A stretch of DNA of 64,000 bases from Deltaproteobacteria bacterium CSP1-8 (GTDB lineage Bacteria > Desulfobacterota > Deferrimicrobia > Deferrimicrobiales > Deferrimicrobiaceae): the NCBI GenBank assembly GCA_001443455.1, contig LDXO01000006.1, positions 61,029 to 125,028 of the forward strand. The letters are read 5' to 3'. Of this stretch, positions 10,591-24,232 are shown piece by piece. The position numbers were made by a program, and so were the translations under genes. The notes beneath the pieces were generated by a model that ran no database searches, had not been told where the DNA came from, and saw nothing but the letters and a program-made list of their open reading frames with translations. Every line of letters begins with the position of its first letter. Positions within the stretch are counted from its first letter, which is position 1.

Positions 10591-12087
10591 CAGGATCTTT
10601 TTCACCGTAGGGGTAAGACGGGTTCGGTTGTAGGCGTCGGCCAGCTTCCTGATCACTTCGCCCTGGGTCGGGTAGGGGTGGATGGTCTTCCCGATGGCGG
10701 AAAGCCCAAGCCCCGAGGTCATGGCGAGGGAGAGTTCGTTGATCATTTCCCCGGCGTGGCTGGCCACGATGGTGGCTCCCAGGATCGTGTCGCTCCCCTT
10801 GCGCAGGTGGACGCGGGCGAACCCTTCCACCTCCCCGTCGAGAAGCGCCCGGTCCACGTCGGAAAGGGGGACCGTCAGGGTGACGACCGGGATCCCCTTT
10901 TCTTTCGCATCGGCCTCGTACATCCCCACGTGCGCGACCTCGGGGTCGGTGTAGGTGCACCACGGCACGACGAGGGCGGAGCTTTTCTGCCTTCCCATGA
11001 ACAGGGCGTTGGCGATCAGGATGCGGGCGAGGGCGTCGGCGGTGTGGGTGAACTTGTAGGGAAAGCAGATGTCGCCCGCGGCGTACACGCGGGGGTTGGA
11101 CGTCTGCAGCCGGTCGTTCACCTCGACTCCCCGCCTCGGGTCGTACGCGAACCCCGCCGACTCCAGGTTCAGGCCGTCCACGTTGGGGGCCCGCCCGATG
11201 CCGACGAGGATCTCGTCGACGCGGATCGCCCTCGCTTTCCCCTCCTGCTCCACGTGGACGACCTTTTCGATTCCTTCTTTCGAGACCCGGACGACTTTCG
11301 CGTCCAGGATCAGCTCCACCCCTTCCGCCATGAAGGACTTCTGGACGATCCCGGCGGTGTCCGGGTCTTCCCGGGGAAGGATGTGGGAGCCCATCTCGAC
11401 CAGGGTCACCCGGCTCCCGAGGCGGCGGAATGCCTGGGACAGCTCGCACCCGATTGGCCCTCCGCCGATGACGGCGAGCCTCGGTGGGAGTCCGGTCAGG
11501 GAGAAGACCGTTTCGTTGGTGAGGTACCCGGCTTCCCCGATCCCCGGGATCGGCGGAGCCGCCGCCCGGGCGCCCGTGCAGATGGCCGCCCGCCGGAACC
11601 GGAGTCGCTTGCCGTCCACTTCGATGGCGTCGGGCCCGGCGAATCTCCCCTCGCCCAGAAAGACGTCGACGCCCAGCTTTTCGGAAAACCGGTGGACGGA
11701 GTCGTGGAAGCTGATGTCCGCCCGGATGCGCCGCATCCTCTCCATCGCTTTCCCGAAATCGATCGAGAGATGCCCGGTTCCCCCCACTCCGAATTCCCCG
11801 GAGGTCCGCGCATCGTGGATCACCCGGGCCGGCCGGATGATCCCCTTGGAGGGGACGCATCCGACGTTCAGGCAGTCCCCGCCCAGGAATTCGCGTTCGA
11901 TCAGGGCGACTTTCGCGCCCAGCCCGGCCGCCCCCGCGGCGGCGACAAGCCCGGCCGTCCCTGCTCCGATGACCACCAGGTTGTAGCAGTCGGCGGGGAC
12001 CGGGTTTTTCCAGGTTGAGGGGTGGACGTTTTCCCCAAGGGTTCTGTTTTCCTCGGTGTCCGGCAGAATTGCGAATTGCTGCCCCAT
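10591..12087 (-). CDS. FAD-dependent pyridine nucleotide-disulfide oxidoreductase (mercuric reductase-like), natural 3' end lost
   Basis: Flavoprotein of the class I disulfide reductase family. FAD site VVIGAGTAGLVAAAGAAGLG, redox disulfide GGDCLNVGCVPSK, NAD(P)-binding GGGPIGCELSQAF, second FAD motif VYAAGDI, and the C-terminal interface histidine region TIHPYPTQGE are all present. It lacks the N-terminal HMA domain and the C-terminal Cys pair of true MerA, so mercury reduction is not supported. The start ATG 12087 has AAGGAGGT. Homology ends near RLTPTVKKILG; the frame then runs into antisense of the NRAMP-Usp gene down to 9853 without its own stop. Relatives often lie beside TVP38 membrane proteins, one of which is at 16.4 kb. 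Confidence 0.78.
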
Positions 12088-12242
12088 GAGTACCTCCTTG
12101 CTATCCGTGCTATTTCCCGGTTCCCGGAACCGGATTCACGGCAACGGCATTCCCGCCGTTTCCGTCGCCCGCCTTCCCGAAAGATTCGCGGATGAGGAAA
12201 AAGGATTCTTCAAGTTTCTGCCCGTTCCACAGGCAGGGGCGC

Positions 12243-12434
12243 TTACGGGAGGCCCGGAGATTTCCCGATGCGCTCCCGGTCTTCCTCCGATAGGGTCTTC
12301 CTGGACAGTCCGTCCGGAGGATCTTCCGTTGCCACGAGGTGCCGCACGGTATTGCGGATCAGAAGGAGCTGCCGTTCATGCCTCGCGCAGAACGGGCACA
12401 TGAACAGGGCGGTGATCCGCCCCATCGACAGCAT
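12243..12434 (-). pseudogene. Remnant of a zinc-finger anti-sigma factor (zf-HC2-like)
   Basis: A 63-residue frame contains MCPFCARHERQLLLIRNTV followed by LSEEDRERI near the end. This resembles the second half of small anti-sigma factors: the CxxC after the helix, then QL and a terminal Arg/Glu-rich helix. The first zinc-ligand half is missing upstream in every frame, and no ECF sigma gene is adjacent. It is most simply a decayed 3' fragment, though a short expressed protein is possible. The rest of the 630-bp interval 12088-12719 shows no other gene. Confidence 0.35.
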
Positions 12435-12719
12435 GCTGAAGCCGGTCCCGGTAGCCGGGCGAGTCGATCCGGCCCCCGAACCACGAGGGCGGGCCGGAGG
12501 GGAGTGCCCTCCTCGTTAGGCAGCGAAAAAGGAAACTTCCTATCGGGTCAGACAGCCCGTGGAACGTCCCTTGAGCATTCTTGGGCGGCCTGCTTTTCGC
12601 CATTTTTTTCTCATGCGATAATATTGCCAGTACGATCTTCGGCCGATCCCGGATGGTTTGGAAATGCATTACCAGGCACCGGTAGAGGATGTCCCGGAAT
12701 GAAAAAACAGGAGGATAGG

Positions 12720-13241
12720 ATGGGGAAAAAAATCGTTTCTCATCTTCTTGGTGGGGTGTTCGCATATGCGATCGTCGCTTTCCCGACCACTGCCGGCGCA
12801 GGATTCCTACTGCATCCCTCTCGGGAAATTCCGAAACTGAATACGATATTCTCTCCGAGCGGTTTCCATCATTCGGACACGGAAGGAGGAATCGGAAGCG
12901 GCATCGAATTCTCCGTCAGGGAGGATCCGAGAAGACGCACAACATGGCTTGACATCAAGACCCCGAATGGCACGCAATCGCTGCCGTACGAGTCATCTTC
13001 CGAACAACAAGGGGATGTGCGGGGATTGAATTTCTCCCTGACATCGCCGATCGAATGGCGGATCCCGTACGGCGCGCGTATTCTGATTTCCGACTCGGAT
13101 ATCCGTGTCGTGATCCCGAAATCGGACGGGACATTGACGGAATGGTCCTTCCGGTCCCAAGGTTGCGGCATCTGGCATGTCACTTCGCCGGATGGCGCCA
13201 CGGTAAGCGCCGACGGAACCCATTGGACAACAGAGAAGTGA
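12720..13241 (+). CDS. Secreted hypothetical protein
   Basis: A 173-residue exported protein with a Sec signal peptide (KIVSHLLGGVFAYAIVAFP, cleavage near TAGAG). The mature part is rich in Ser, Thr and short beta-prone segments and contains one Cys (SQGCGIWHV). ATG 12720 is chosen over the much earlier track start because it has AGGAGG at ideal spacing and precedes the signal sequence directly. I recognise no family. It is monocistronic and flanked by gene remnants, so it may belong to a rearranged accessory patch. Confidence 0.6.
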   Translation: MGKKIVSHLLGGVFAYAIVAFPTTAGAGFLLHPSREIPKLNTIFSPSGFHHSDTEGGIGSGIEFSVREDPRRRTTWLDIKTPNGTQSLPYESSSEQQGDVRGLNFSLTSPIEWRIPYGARILISDSDIRVVIPKSDGTLTEWSFRSQGCGIWHVTSPDGATVSADGTHWTTEK

Positions 13242-13267
13242 CGTTCATCAGTGCCTGGCTTGCGGCC

Positions 13268-13411
13268 CGCCGGGAATCGTGGCCCCGGCTCATCCGTCGC
13301 GCCTACGAGGTCGATCCTCTCCTTTGGCGTTGCGGCGAGCGGATGCACATCGCGGGCTTCCTCTTGCCCATTCAACAGATGCCGAAGGACATCCCGCAGA
13401 TTGGGTTCCGG
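13268..13411 (+). pseudogene. Remnant of an IS91-type transposase C-terminus
   Basis: Frame 2 reads ESWPRLIRRAYEVDPLL then RCGERMHIAGFL. In IS91-family (PF04986-type) transposases the corresponding tail is a W-R-L-I-K/R-x-Y/F-E-x-D-P-L stretch followed by CPRCGGxMxIIAFI. The first zinc Cys is replaced and nothing upstream in frame matches the catalytic domain, so only a small degraded 3' piece survives. The remainder of 13242-13636 has no convincing gene. Confidence 0.4.
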
Positions 13412-13636
13412 CGCGGAACCGGGGAGGGCGCAGAGGGGGCTCGTCCCCACTCCGCACCGCATCCCTTACCGCATTCCGGGGATTCCGGCCGAGAGCACCG
13501 GCGCCATGTCCTTCATGTCCCCGGGATCGCCGGTGGGGTGGCGAACGACATGGCCTCCACGAAGCGCCGGGGAAGGCGACCCGAAGCCCGGCGACGTACC
13601 CGGTTCGACCGCTGCCGAGGTCCCGTCCGGGTTTGC

Positions 13637-16345
<2,709 letters not shown>

Positions 16346-16349
16346 CGGT

Positions 16350-17042
16350 TCACTCCCCTTTCCGCTTCTTGATGATTTTCGGGATGAAGAAGGAGAAGAC
16401 GAAGAGGGCCACGGAGAAGAACACCTTGACGGAAAGGAGGTCCGCCCAGTTCCCGCTCAACCATATCTCCCGGACCGTCCCGACGAAAAAGGTGAAGATG
16501 AATGTCCCCACGATGATCCCCAGGCCGGTGCCGAAGACGTAGTCCCGGAAGCGCACCCGCGTAAGCCCCATGCCGAAGTTCATGGGGGTGAAGGGGAAGT
16601 AGATGAGGCGCAGGTAGAGGACCGTTGCGAAACCGTTGCGCTCGATCGCCTCGTCGTATTTCTTGAGCCTGTCCCCGATGAGGGAGGCTGCGAATTCCCT
16701 GCCGAGGGTGCGGCCGATCCAGAAGGCCGCGCTTGAGCCGAGCATGGCACCCACCCAGACATAGAGGAAACCCCAATAGGCCCCGAAAATGGCGGCGCCG
16801 AGCGTGGTCAGGAGCGTGCCGGGCACGAAGAGGCAAATCCCTAAGGTGTACACGAGGATGAACAGGAGAGGAGCCCAGTACCCGGCGGACTCCAGTACCT
16901 GACCCAGCGCCTCGCGCGTGAGGTAGCTCTTCACCGGGGTGAAGCGGACGATCAGAACGGCCGCGACGATGAAGGCGAGCAGGAAGAGCGCTTTGATCAG
17001 CGGCCTCTTCCCCGTTGATGTTTTCTGCGGCGCGGCCTCCAC
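16350..17042 (-). CDS. TVP38/TMEM64 (DedA-like) membrane protein
   Basis: Inner-membrane protein of 230 residues with about six hydrophobic segments and the SNARE-associated (VTT) domain. The family stretch FVPGTLLTTLGAAIFGAYWG is present, as is RLIYFPFTPMNFGMGLTRV. GTG 17042 is used; GAGGAAA lies upstream at good spacing. The family is linked to lipid scrambling and, in many bacteria, sits beside mercuric-reductase-like flavoproteins such as the one at 10.6-12.1 kb. It is the first gene of a two-gene unit with the GH63 glucosidase. No metal-binding motif is visible. Confidence 0.88.
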   Translation of the reverse strand: MEAAPQKTSTGKRPLIKALFLLAFIVAAVLIVRFTPVKSYLTREALGQVLESAGYWAPLLFILVYTLGICLFVPGTLLTTLGAAIFGAYWGFLYVWVGAMLGSSAAFWIGRTLGREFAASLIGDRLKKYDEAIERNGFATVLYLRLIYFPFTPMNFGMGLTRVRFRDYVFGTGLGIIVGTFIFTFFVGTVREIWLSGNWADLLSVKVFFSVALFVFSFFIPKIIKKRKGE

Positions 17043-17225
17043 GTCGCTTTCCTCTCTGCTGGGTAAGCAAGGCGGCCCGGTGTTTTTTCGGTTTCGCCAT
17101 CATCCCCGGGAGATTCTACATCGGTTTCATACATAGGGATGGGGCGATCTGTATCGGAGATTCGTCGCGAAACGGAATCCGCGGCTCCCAGGGGGGCAGG
17201 GGAGGGCAGGGAGCACAAATGCCGT

Positions 17226-17257
17226 AGAATACTCTATGACTTCCTGAAGAAAATCCT
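17226..17257 (+). promoter_or_regulatory. Paired upstream activator boxes (site A)
   Basis: AGAATACTCT at 17226 and AGAAAATCCT at 17248, start-to-start 22 bp. The pair lies 107 bp upstream of a sigma-54 promoter and is matched at 24.06 and 36.15 kb. Spacing and position fit binding sites for an NtrC-type activator. The rest of 17043-17332 holds no gene. Confidence 0.6.
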
Positions 17258-17332
17258 CTTTCCCCTCAGCGGGGAAAGATCCCACGGCCTAAAAAAAGAG
17301 GATATCCCACAAGAAATCATGGAGTCGCGATT

Positions 17333-17348
17333 TGGCATGGCTGATGCA
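17333..17348 (+). promoter_or_regulatory. Sigma-54 (-24/-12) promoter
   Basis: TGGCATGGCTGATGCA matches TGGCACG-N4-TTGCA with GG-N10-GC exact. Transcription would begin near 17359. That removes the TTG 17332 and ATG 17344 starts of the ORF track from consideration. Confidence 0.65.
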
Positions 17349-17406
17349 CCTCACCCTTGCCGGAAAGAGCACGGCGCATTGGACGGGAAGGGGGGTGAAC
17401 GCGTTG

Positions 17407-17565
17407 ATGGGAGGATGGTTGATCTGGCTGCTTCTGGGGGGACTGTTCCTGTTCCTCATGTTCCGCGGCGGGGGTTGCTGCGGCGGGCATGGAGACCATG
17501 ACCACCCCGCCCGTGGTTCCCCCGGGCGCAAGGATGACGGCACGGGCCGTTCCGCGGGGCAGTAG
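17407..17565 (+). CDS. Small single-pass membrane protein, His/Cys-rich tail
   Basis: A 52-residue protein with one transmembrane helix (WLIWLLLGGLFLFLMF) and a tail RGGGCCGGHGDHDH rich in Cys and His, suited to metal binding. ATG 17407 is preferred since it lies just downstream of the predicted sigma-54 start and follows a GGAAGGGGGG tract; GTG 17395 is possible. It heads the copper ATPase unit. Similar tiny GGCCGGH-tailed membrane proteins accompany copper genes elsewhere; the function is not established. Confidence 0.6.
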   Translation: MGGWLIWLLLGGLFLFLMFRGGGCCGGHGDHDHPARGSPGRKDDGTGRSAGQ

Positions 17566-17611
17566 GTGAAACGCGAAAAAAACCGGTGTCATGGAAGCGA
17601 GGTGAGTAAAG

Positions 17612-17713
17612 ATGAAAAGGAAAATGCTGTCGGTGGACGATCAGTCATATAAATGCCCCGGGTGGGATACAGGGAATCAGGATACCGGGGGCCATGATCC
17701 CGGGAGCAAATAG
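17612..17713 (+). CDS. Possible 33-residue ORF between small membrane protein and Cu-ATPase
   Basis: ATG preceded by GAGGTGAGTAAAG. The frame encodes a hydrophilic peptide with a single Cys (SYKCPGWDTG) and ends 47 bp before the ATPase start. The ribosome site is the only support; it may be a leader peptide or spurious. Confidence 0.25.
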   Translation: MKRKMLSVDDQSYKCPGWDTGNQDTGGHDPGSK

Positions 17714-17759
17714 GTAACCGCCTGGCGTGGCCCGAGACACGTCGAGGAATGGAGGTGCG

Positions 17760-20240
<2,481 letters not shown>

Positions 20241-20450
20241 AGGTTCGTCTGGAGCCTATCCAGGCCGAAACTTTCACCCCGGCAAGACATCGTTGGAATA
20301 GGGTCGTTTGGGAGGCCTTGCGAGATATCCTCCCGGTGTTTTCCCTTATGAGGCATGGGGTATACGGCAGCATCTCGGCCGCCTTTGCCCGGCGGGAAGC
20401 TGGTTTCCGACTACGGCATGTACAAGAAGAATCATCGGGGTAAAGAACCT

Positions 20451-21887
20451 ATGACGGCTTCTCCATCTCCAACAGGAAGCAAAGCCAGGGTGCTTGGCAT
20501 GGCGCTCAGCGTCATGGTTCTGGGCGGCTGCGCCACGTTTTCCAAGGACGGCGGCTTCGGCGCGGTCGAGCAGATCGCCAGGGAGCGCATCGACAAGGAT
20601 GTGAAATGGCAGCGCGACGACAATCAGCGGGAGAGCGTACAGGCCACGGTGAAGACTCTCCTGGCCTCGCCCCTTTCCGCCGACGCCGCGGTGCAGATCG
20701 CTCTCCTCAACAACCCCGGTTTGCAGTCCACTTATGCCGAGCTGGGCATCGCCGAAGCCGATCTCGTTCAGGCAGGCCGGATGACGAACCCGCACTTCGG
20801 TTATCTGCGGACGTCGGAAGGCGGAGAGCGCAAGCTCGAATGGGCGCTGACCTTTCCGATCGTAGACCTCCTGACCATCCCGATGCGGACCCGGATCGAG
20901 CGCGGTCGTTTCGAACAGGTAAAGCTGGCGGTGGCGAGGGAAATGCTCGACGTCGCGACCGAGACCCGCAAGTCATGGATCGTCGTGGTCGCGGCGGCGG
21001 AGCGTGTTCGCTACCTCGGGCAGGTAAAGCTTGCGGCGGAAGCGTCCGCCGAGCTGGCGAGCCGCATGGAGGCAGCGGGAAACATAAGCCGCCTCCACCG
21101 GATGCGGGAGCAGGTATTCCGCACCGAGACGGTCGCACATCTGGACCGGGCGACGCAGGCAGCGGTGGCAGAGCGCGAGCGTCTGACGCGGCTGATGGGT
21201 CTATCCGGCGGCGACGTCGCCTTCAAGATCCCCGAGCGCCTGCCCGGACTTCCCGCCGGCAAGCCCGAGATCCAGGATCTCGAGGCGCGCGCGATAGCCG
21301 AACGCCTGGACGTCCAGGAGGCGATACGTGAATCCGAGGGCCTCGCCGCGTCGCTCGGCCTCACCCGGGCCACCCGTTTCATCAACGTGCTCGAACTCGG
21401 GCCCGCAGGCACGAAAGAGGATCCCGAGCCGTGGAAGCGCGGTTTCGAAGCGAGCCTGCAGCTCCCCATCTTCGACTGGGGCGGGGCACGCGTGGCCAAA
21501 GCCGAAGCGATCTATATGCAGGCGCTGCACCGCGTTGCCGAGACGGCGGTAAACGCACGCTCGGAAGTGCGCGCGGCTTACTCTGCGTACCACAAAGCGT
21601 ACGACACCGCGATTCGCTACCGCGAAGAGATCTTGCCTCTGCGAAAGGAAATCGCGGAGGAGAACATGCTCCGCTACAACGGGATGCTGATCAGCGTGTT
21701 CGAACTGCTCGCCGATGCGCGCGAACAGATCGGAGCCGTCATCGCCTCCATCGAGGCGCAGCGCGACTTCTGGCTTTCGGAGAGCGGTCTGCAGGCCGCG
21801 TTCAACGGGCCGACGACGGGCAGGCGGGCCACGGCCCGGATGGTTTCCGGCGGAATGCCGCCCGATCCGGCGACGGCCGGGCATTGA
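20451..21887 (+). CDS. TolC-family outer-membrane lipoprotein
   Basis: Outer-membrane channel/efflux factor with a lipobox (VMVLGGCAT) and two OEP repeats, 478 residues. Features include QIALLNNPGLQSTYAELGIA, the long coiled helices, and FPIVDLLTIP. ATG 20451 is chosen to place the lipobox correctly; GGGGTAAAG lies upstream. It sits between the copper ATPase and the multicopper oxidase with no matching adaptor or pump beside it, so it may serve the CusBA system at 29-34 kb or act alone. Codon choice (many GCG/CGC) differs from the flanking genes and agrees with the next two genes, hinting at joint acquisition. Confidence 0.85.
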   Translation: MTASPSPTGSKARVLGMALSVMVLGGCATFSKDGGFGAVEQIARERIDKDVKWQRDDNQRESVQATVKTLLASPLSADAAVQIALLNNPGLQSTYAELGIAEADLVQAGRMTNPHFGYLRTSEGGERKLEWALTFPIVDLLTIPMRTRIERGRFEQVKLAVAREMLDVATETRKSWIVVVAAAERVRYLGQVKLAAEASAELASRMEAAGNISRLHRMREQVFRTETVAHLDRATQAAVAERERLTRLMGLSGGDVAFKIPERLPGLPAGKPEIQDLEARAIAERLDVQEAIRESEGLAASLGLTRATRFINVLELGPAGTKEDPEPWKRGFEASLQLPIFDWGGARVAKAEAIYMQALHRVAETAVNARSEVRAAYSAYHKAYDTAIRYREEILPLRKEIAEENMLRYNGMLISVFELLADAREQIGAVIASIEAQRDFWLSESGLQAAFNGPTTGRRATARMVSGGMPPDPATAGH

Positions 21888-21908
21888 CAATCGACAGGAG
21901 ACCTTCCC

Positions 21909-23207
21909 ATGATAACGCGTCGACAATTCTTTAACGCATCGGCAGCAGCAATGCTCGGTGCTGCGCTGGTGAGCAAAGGGCAGGCGGCGTCGCTGCCGGA
22001 GGCGCCGATCCAGTCCAAGTCCGTAACACAGCCGCCGCTGGTTCCCCCGAACGGCCGGCCCTACCAGCCGGTTGTCACGCTGAACGGATGGACTCTGCCC
22101 TGGCGCACGAAGAACGGCTGGAAGGAATTCCACCTCATCGCCGAGCCGGTCAAGCGAGAAATCGCCCCCGGCATGATGGCCAACCTGTGGGGGTACAACG
22201 GACAGAGCCCCGGCCCGACCATCGAGTGCGTCGAGGGGGACAAAGTGCGCATTTTCGTCACCAACAAGCTGCCCGAGCACACCACGATCCACTGGCACGG
22301 GGTTCTGCTGCCCAACGGAATGGATGGCGTTGGCGGCCTCAACCAGCCGCATATCGCCGCGGGCAAAACCTATGTCTACGAGTTCGTCATGAAGAACTCC
22401 GGCACCTTCATGTACCACCCCCACGCGGACGAGATGGTGCAGATGGCGATGGGCATGATGGGCTTCATCGTCGTGCATCCGAAGAATCCGAACCAGTACC
22501 AGGTCGACCGCGATTTCGTCTTCCTGATCAACGCCTTCGACATCGATCCCGGCAGCTATACGCCGAGGGTCAACACGATGCTCGACTTCAACCTGTGGTG
22601 CTGGAACAGCCGGGTGTTCCCGGGCATCGATCCGCTCGTCGTGCGCAAGGACGACCGCGTAAGGATCCGCATGGGCAACCTCACGATGACCAATCATCCG
22701 ATCCACGTCCACGGGCACAACTTCTCCGTGACGTGCACCGACGGCGGCTGGGTGCAGAAAAGCGCTCAATGGCCCGAGACGACCGTCGACATGCCGATCG
22801 GCGCGCTGCGCGCGATCGAGTTCGTGGCGGATGCGCCGGGGGATTGGGCGTTTCACTGCCACAAGTCCCACCATGTAATGAATGCGATGGGCCATGGCGT
22901 TCCGACGATGATCGGCGTTGACCACCGGGGCGTGGCGGAGAAGATCAACAAGCTGTTGCCCGAGTACATGGTGATGGGCGAGCGTGGCATGGCCGAAATG
23001 GGCGAGATGGAGATGCCGCTGCCCGACAACACGCTTCCGATGATGAGCGGGCAGGGCCCGTTCGGTCCCCTCGAGATGGGGGGAATGTTCACCGTCGTCA
23101 AGATCAGGGAAGGACTGGCCCGCGACGACTACGCGGATCCGGGCTGGTACAAGCACCCGAAAGGCAGCGTCGCCTACGAATGGAAGGGCGACCTTCCTGC
23201 ATCCTGA
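21909..23207 (+). CDS. Tat-exported multicopper oxidase
   Basis: Periplasmic copper oxidase, 432 residues. The twin-arginine signal is TRRQFFNASAAAMLGAALV. All four copper-ligand clusters are present: HWHGV, YHPHADEM, HPIHVHGH and HCHKSHHVMNAMGH. These make a complete T1 plus T2/T3 centre, implying oxidation of Cu(I) or organic substrates as in CopA/CueO relatives. It is followed 18 bp later by the cupredoxin-CusF gene and preceded by the TolC-like gene, all with the same compositional style. The Met-rich stretch MVMGERGMAEMGEMEMPL near the C-terminus is typical of copper-tolerance oxidases. Confidence 0.94.
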   Translation: MITRRQFFNASAAAMLGAALVSKGQAASLPEAPIQSKSVTQPPLVPPNGRPYQPVVTLNGWTLPWRTKNGWKEFHLIAEPVKREIAPGMMANLWGYNGQSPGPTIECVEGDKVRIFVTNKLPEHTTIHWHGVLLPNGMDGVGGLNQPHIAAGKTYVYEFVMKNSGTFMYHPHADEMVQMAMGMMGFIVVHPKNPNQYQVDRDFVFLINAFDIDPGSYTPRVNTMLDFNLWCWNSRVFPGIDPLVVRKDDRVRIRMGNLTMTNHPIHVHGHNFSVTCTDGGWVQKSAQWPETTVDMPIGALRAIEFVADAPGDWAFHCHKSHHVMNAMGHGVPTMIGVDHRGVAEKINKLLPEYMVMGERGMAEMGEMEMPLPDNTLPMMSGQGPFGPLEMGGMFTVVKIREGLARDDYADPGWYKHPKGSVAYEWKGDLPAS

Positions 23208-23225
23208 CCATTGTAAGGAGGAGAT

Positions 23226-23972
23226 ATGAAGCGAACGATCATCGCTTCCGTGCTCGCCGTGGCACTCGTGGTCCCCGCCGGAGTACTGGCCCACGGCGAC
23301 AAACATCATGATAAGCAGGAAGACCGGGCCGACGTGGGCCATGAAGGGGCCCTCGGGAGACCCGGCGATCCCGGCAAGGTTACCCGGAATGTCGAGGTGG
23401 AAATGAGCGACGCGATGCGCTTCAACCCCGAGAGCATCAGGGTGAAACGCGGCGAGACCATCCGTTTCATCGTCAAGAACACCGGCAAGCTGCAGCACGA
23501 GATGGTGCTTGGCACCATCATGGAACTGAAGGAACACGCCGAGCTGATGCGGAAGTTCCCGGAGATGGAACACGCCGATCCCAATCAGGTAAGCGTCGAG
23601 CCCGGCAAGACCGGCGAACTGATCTGGCAATTCACCAACGCCGGCACGTTCGATTTTGCCTGCCTGGTGCCCGGCCATTTCGAGGCGGGCATGGTCGGCA
23701 AGGTCCACGTCGGCCGCGCCGCCGGGACGGACCCCGCCGACAGCGGACAGGCCATGACCGAGGGGCTGGTGAAGAAAGTCGACAAGACTGCAGGCAAAGT
23801 AACCCTCAGCCACGAGCCGATCGCGAATCTGGGAATGCCGAAGATGACGATGATCTTCCGGGTCATCGATCCGGAAATGCTCAACCGGTTGAAGGAAGGC
23901 GACAGGATCCGTTTTGTCGCGGACAAGGTGAACGGCGCGTTTACCGTAATGGAGTTCGAGCCGGCGGAGTAA
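23226..23972 (+). CDS. Cupredoxin fused to a CusF-like copper chaperone domain
   Basis: Exported protein of 248 residues. After the signal peptide and a His/Asp-rich linker (HGDKHHDKQED) comes a cupredoxin with His near LQHEMV and the CxxxH loop FACLVPGHFEAGM, giving type-1 copper ligands. A C-terminal CusF domain follows (EGLVKKVDKTAGKVTLSH, GMPKMTMIF) with the Met/His ligands of CusF. CusF is normally a separate periplasmic metallochaperone feeding CusB. Fusion to a cupredoxin suggests Cu transfer from an electron-transfer or storage domain to the efflux pump. AAGGAGGAG precedes the ATG. Confidence 0.9.
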   Translation: MKRTIIASVLAVALVVPAGVLAHGDKHHDKQEDRADVGHEGALGRPGDPGKVTRNVEVEMSDAMRFNPESIRVKRGETIRFIVKNTGKLQHEMVLGTIMELKEHAELMRKFPEMEHADPNQVSVEPGKTGELIWQFTNAGTFDFACLVPGHFEAGMVGKVHVGRAAGTDPADSGQAMTEGLVKKVDKTAGKVTLSHEPIANLGMPKMTMIFRVIDPEMLNRLKEGDRIRFVADKVNGAFTVMEFEPAE

Positions 23973-24019
23973 GCGCTTTTCGGGGATGAGCGCGTACTCC
24001 ATCCCCGTAAAGAAAATTC

Positions 24020-24045
24020 AAGGCCCGGGAAGTCGCCCGGGCCTT
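24020..24045 (+). terminator. Rho-independent terminator-like hairpin
   Basis: AAGGCCCGGG and CCCGGGCCTT form a perfect 10-bp stem with a 6-base loop about 48 bp after the cupredoxin-CusF stop. The T tract is weak. It separates the copper unit from the next sigma-54 unit. Confidence 0.6.
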
Positions 24046-24059
24046 CGTTGGCGGGAAAG

Positions 24060-24089
24060 CGAATACTCCCCACCCCTGGAGAATATTCT
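24060..24089 (+). promoter_or_regulatory. Paired upstream activator boxes (site B)
   Basis: CGAATACTCC at 24060 and the perfect palindrome AGAATATTCT at 24080 (start-to-start 20 bp). The pair lies 120 bp upstream of the sigma-54 promoter at 24180 and corresponds to sites at 17.2 and 36.1 kb. Confidence 0.6.
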
Positions 24090-24179
24090 TCACGGCATCG
24101 GCTTCCGGGGGAAATACGTCCCGGGAGTTTCCTGTCGCACTTCCCCGATACCATTCGGATTTTGGATTCTCCGGCCGAA

Positions 24180-24195
24180 TGGCACGGGAAGTGCT
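24180..24195 (+). promoter_or_regulatory. Sigma-54 (-24/-12) promoter
   Basis: TGGCACGGGAAGTGCT: a perfect TGGCACG element and GC at the -12 position with exact GG-N10-GC spacing. The predicted start is near 24206, 27 bases before the DUF2318 gene. Confidence 0.7.
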
Positions 24196-24232
24196 TTCCG
24201 ACTGTGGAAATATCGACCCGGAGGGCCAGTAC

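Noticed and set aside
8742-12018. Very long overlapping ORFs on both strands (1089 aa plus, 744 aa minus)
   Set aside because: Only the first 614 and 499 codons respectively have family similarity; the rest is antisense of the opposing gene in GC-rich DNA. Treated as lost stop codons, not as giant proteins.
10591-12087. Calling the flavoprotein a true mercuric reductase and the locus a mer operon
   Set aside because: No HMA domain, no C-terminal Cys pair, and no merR, merT or merP nearby.
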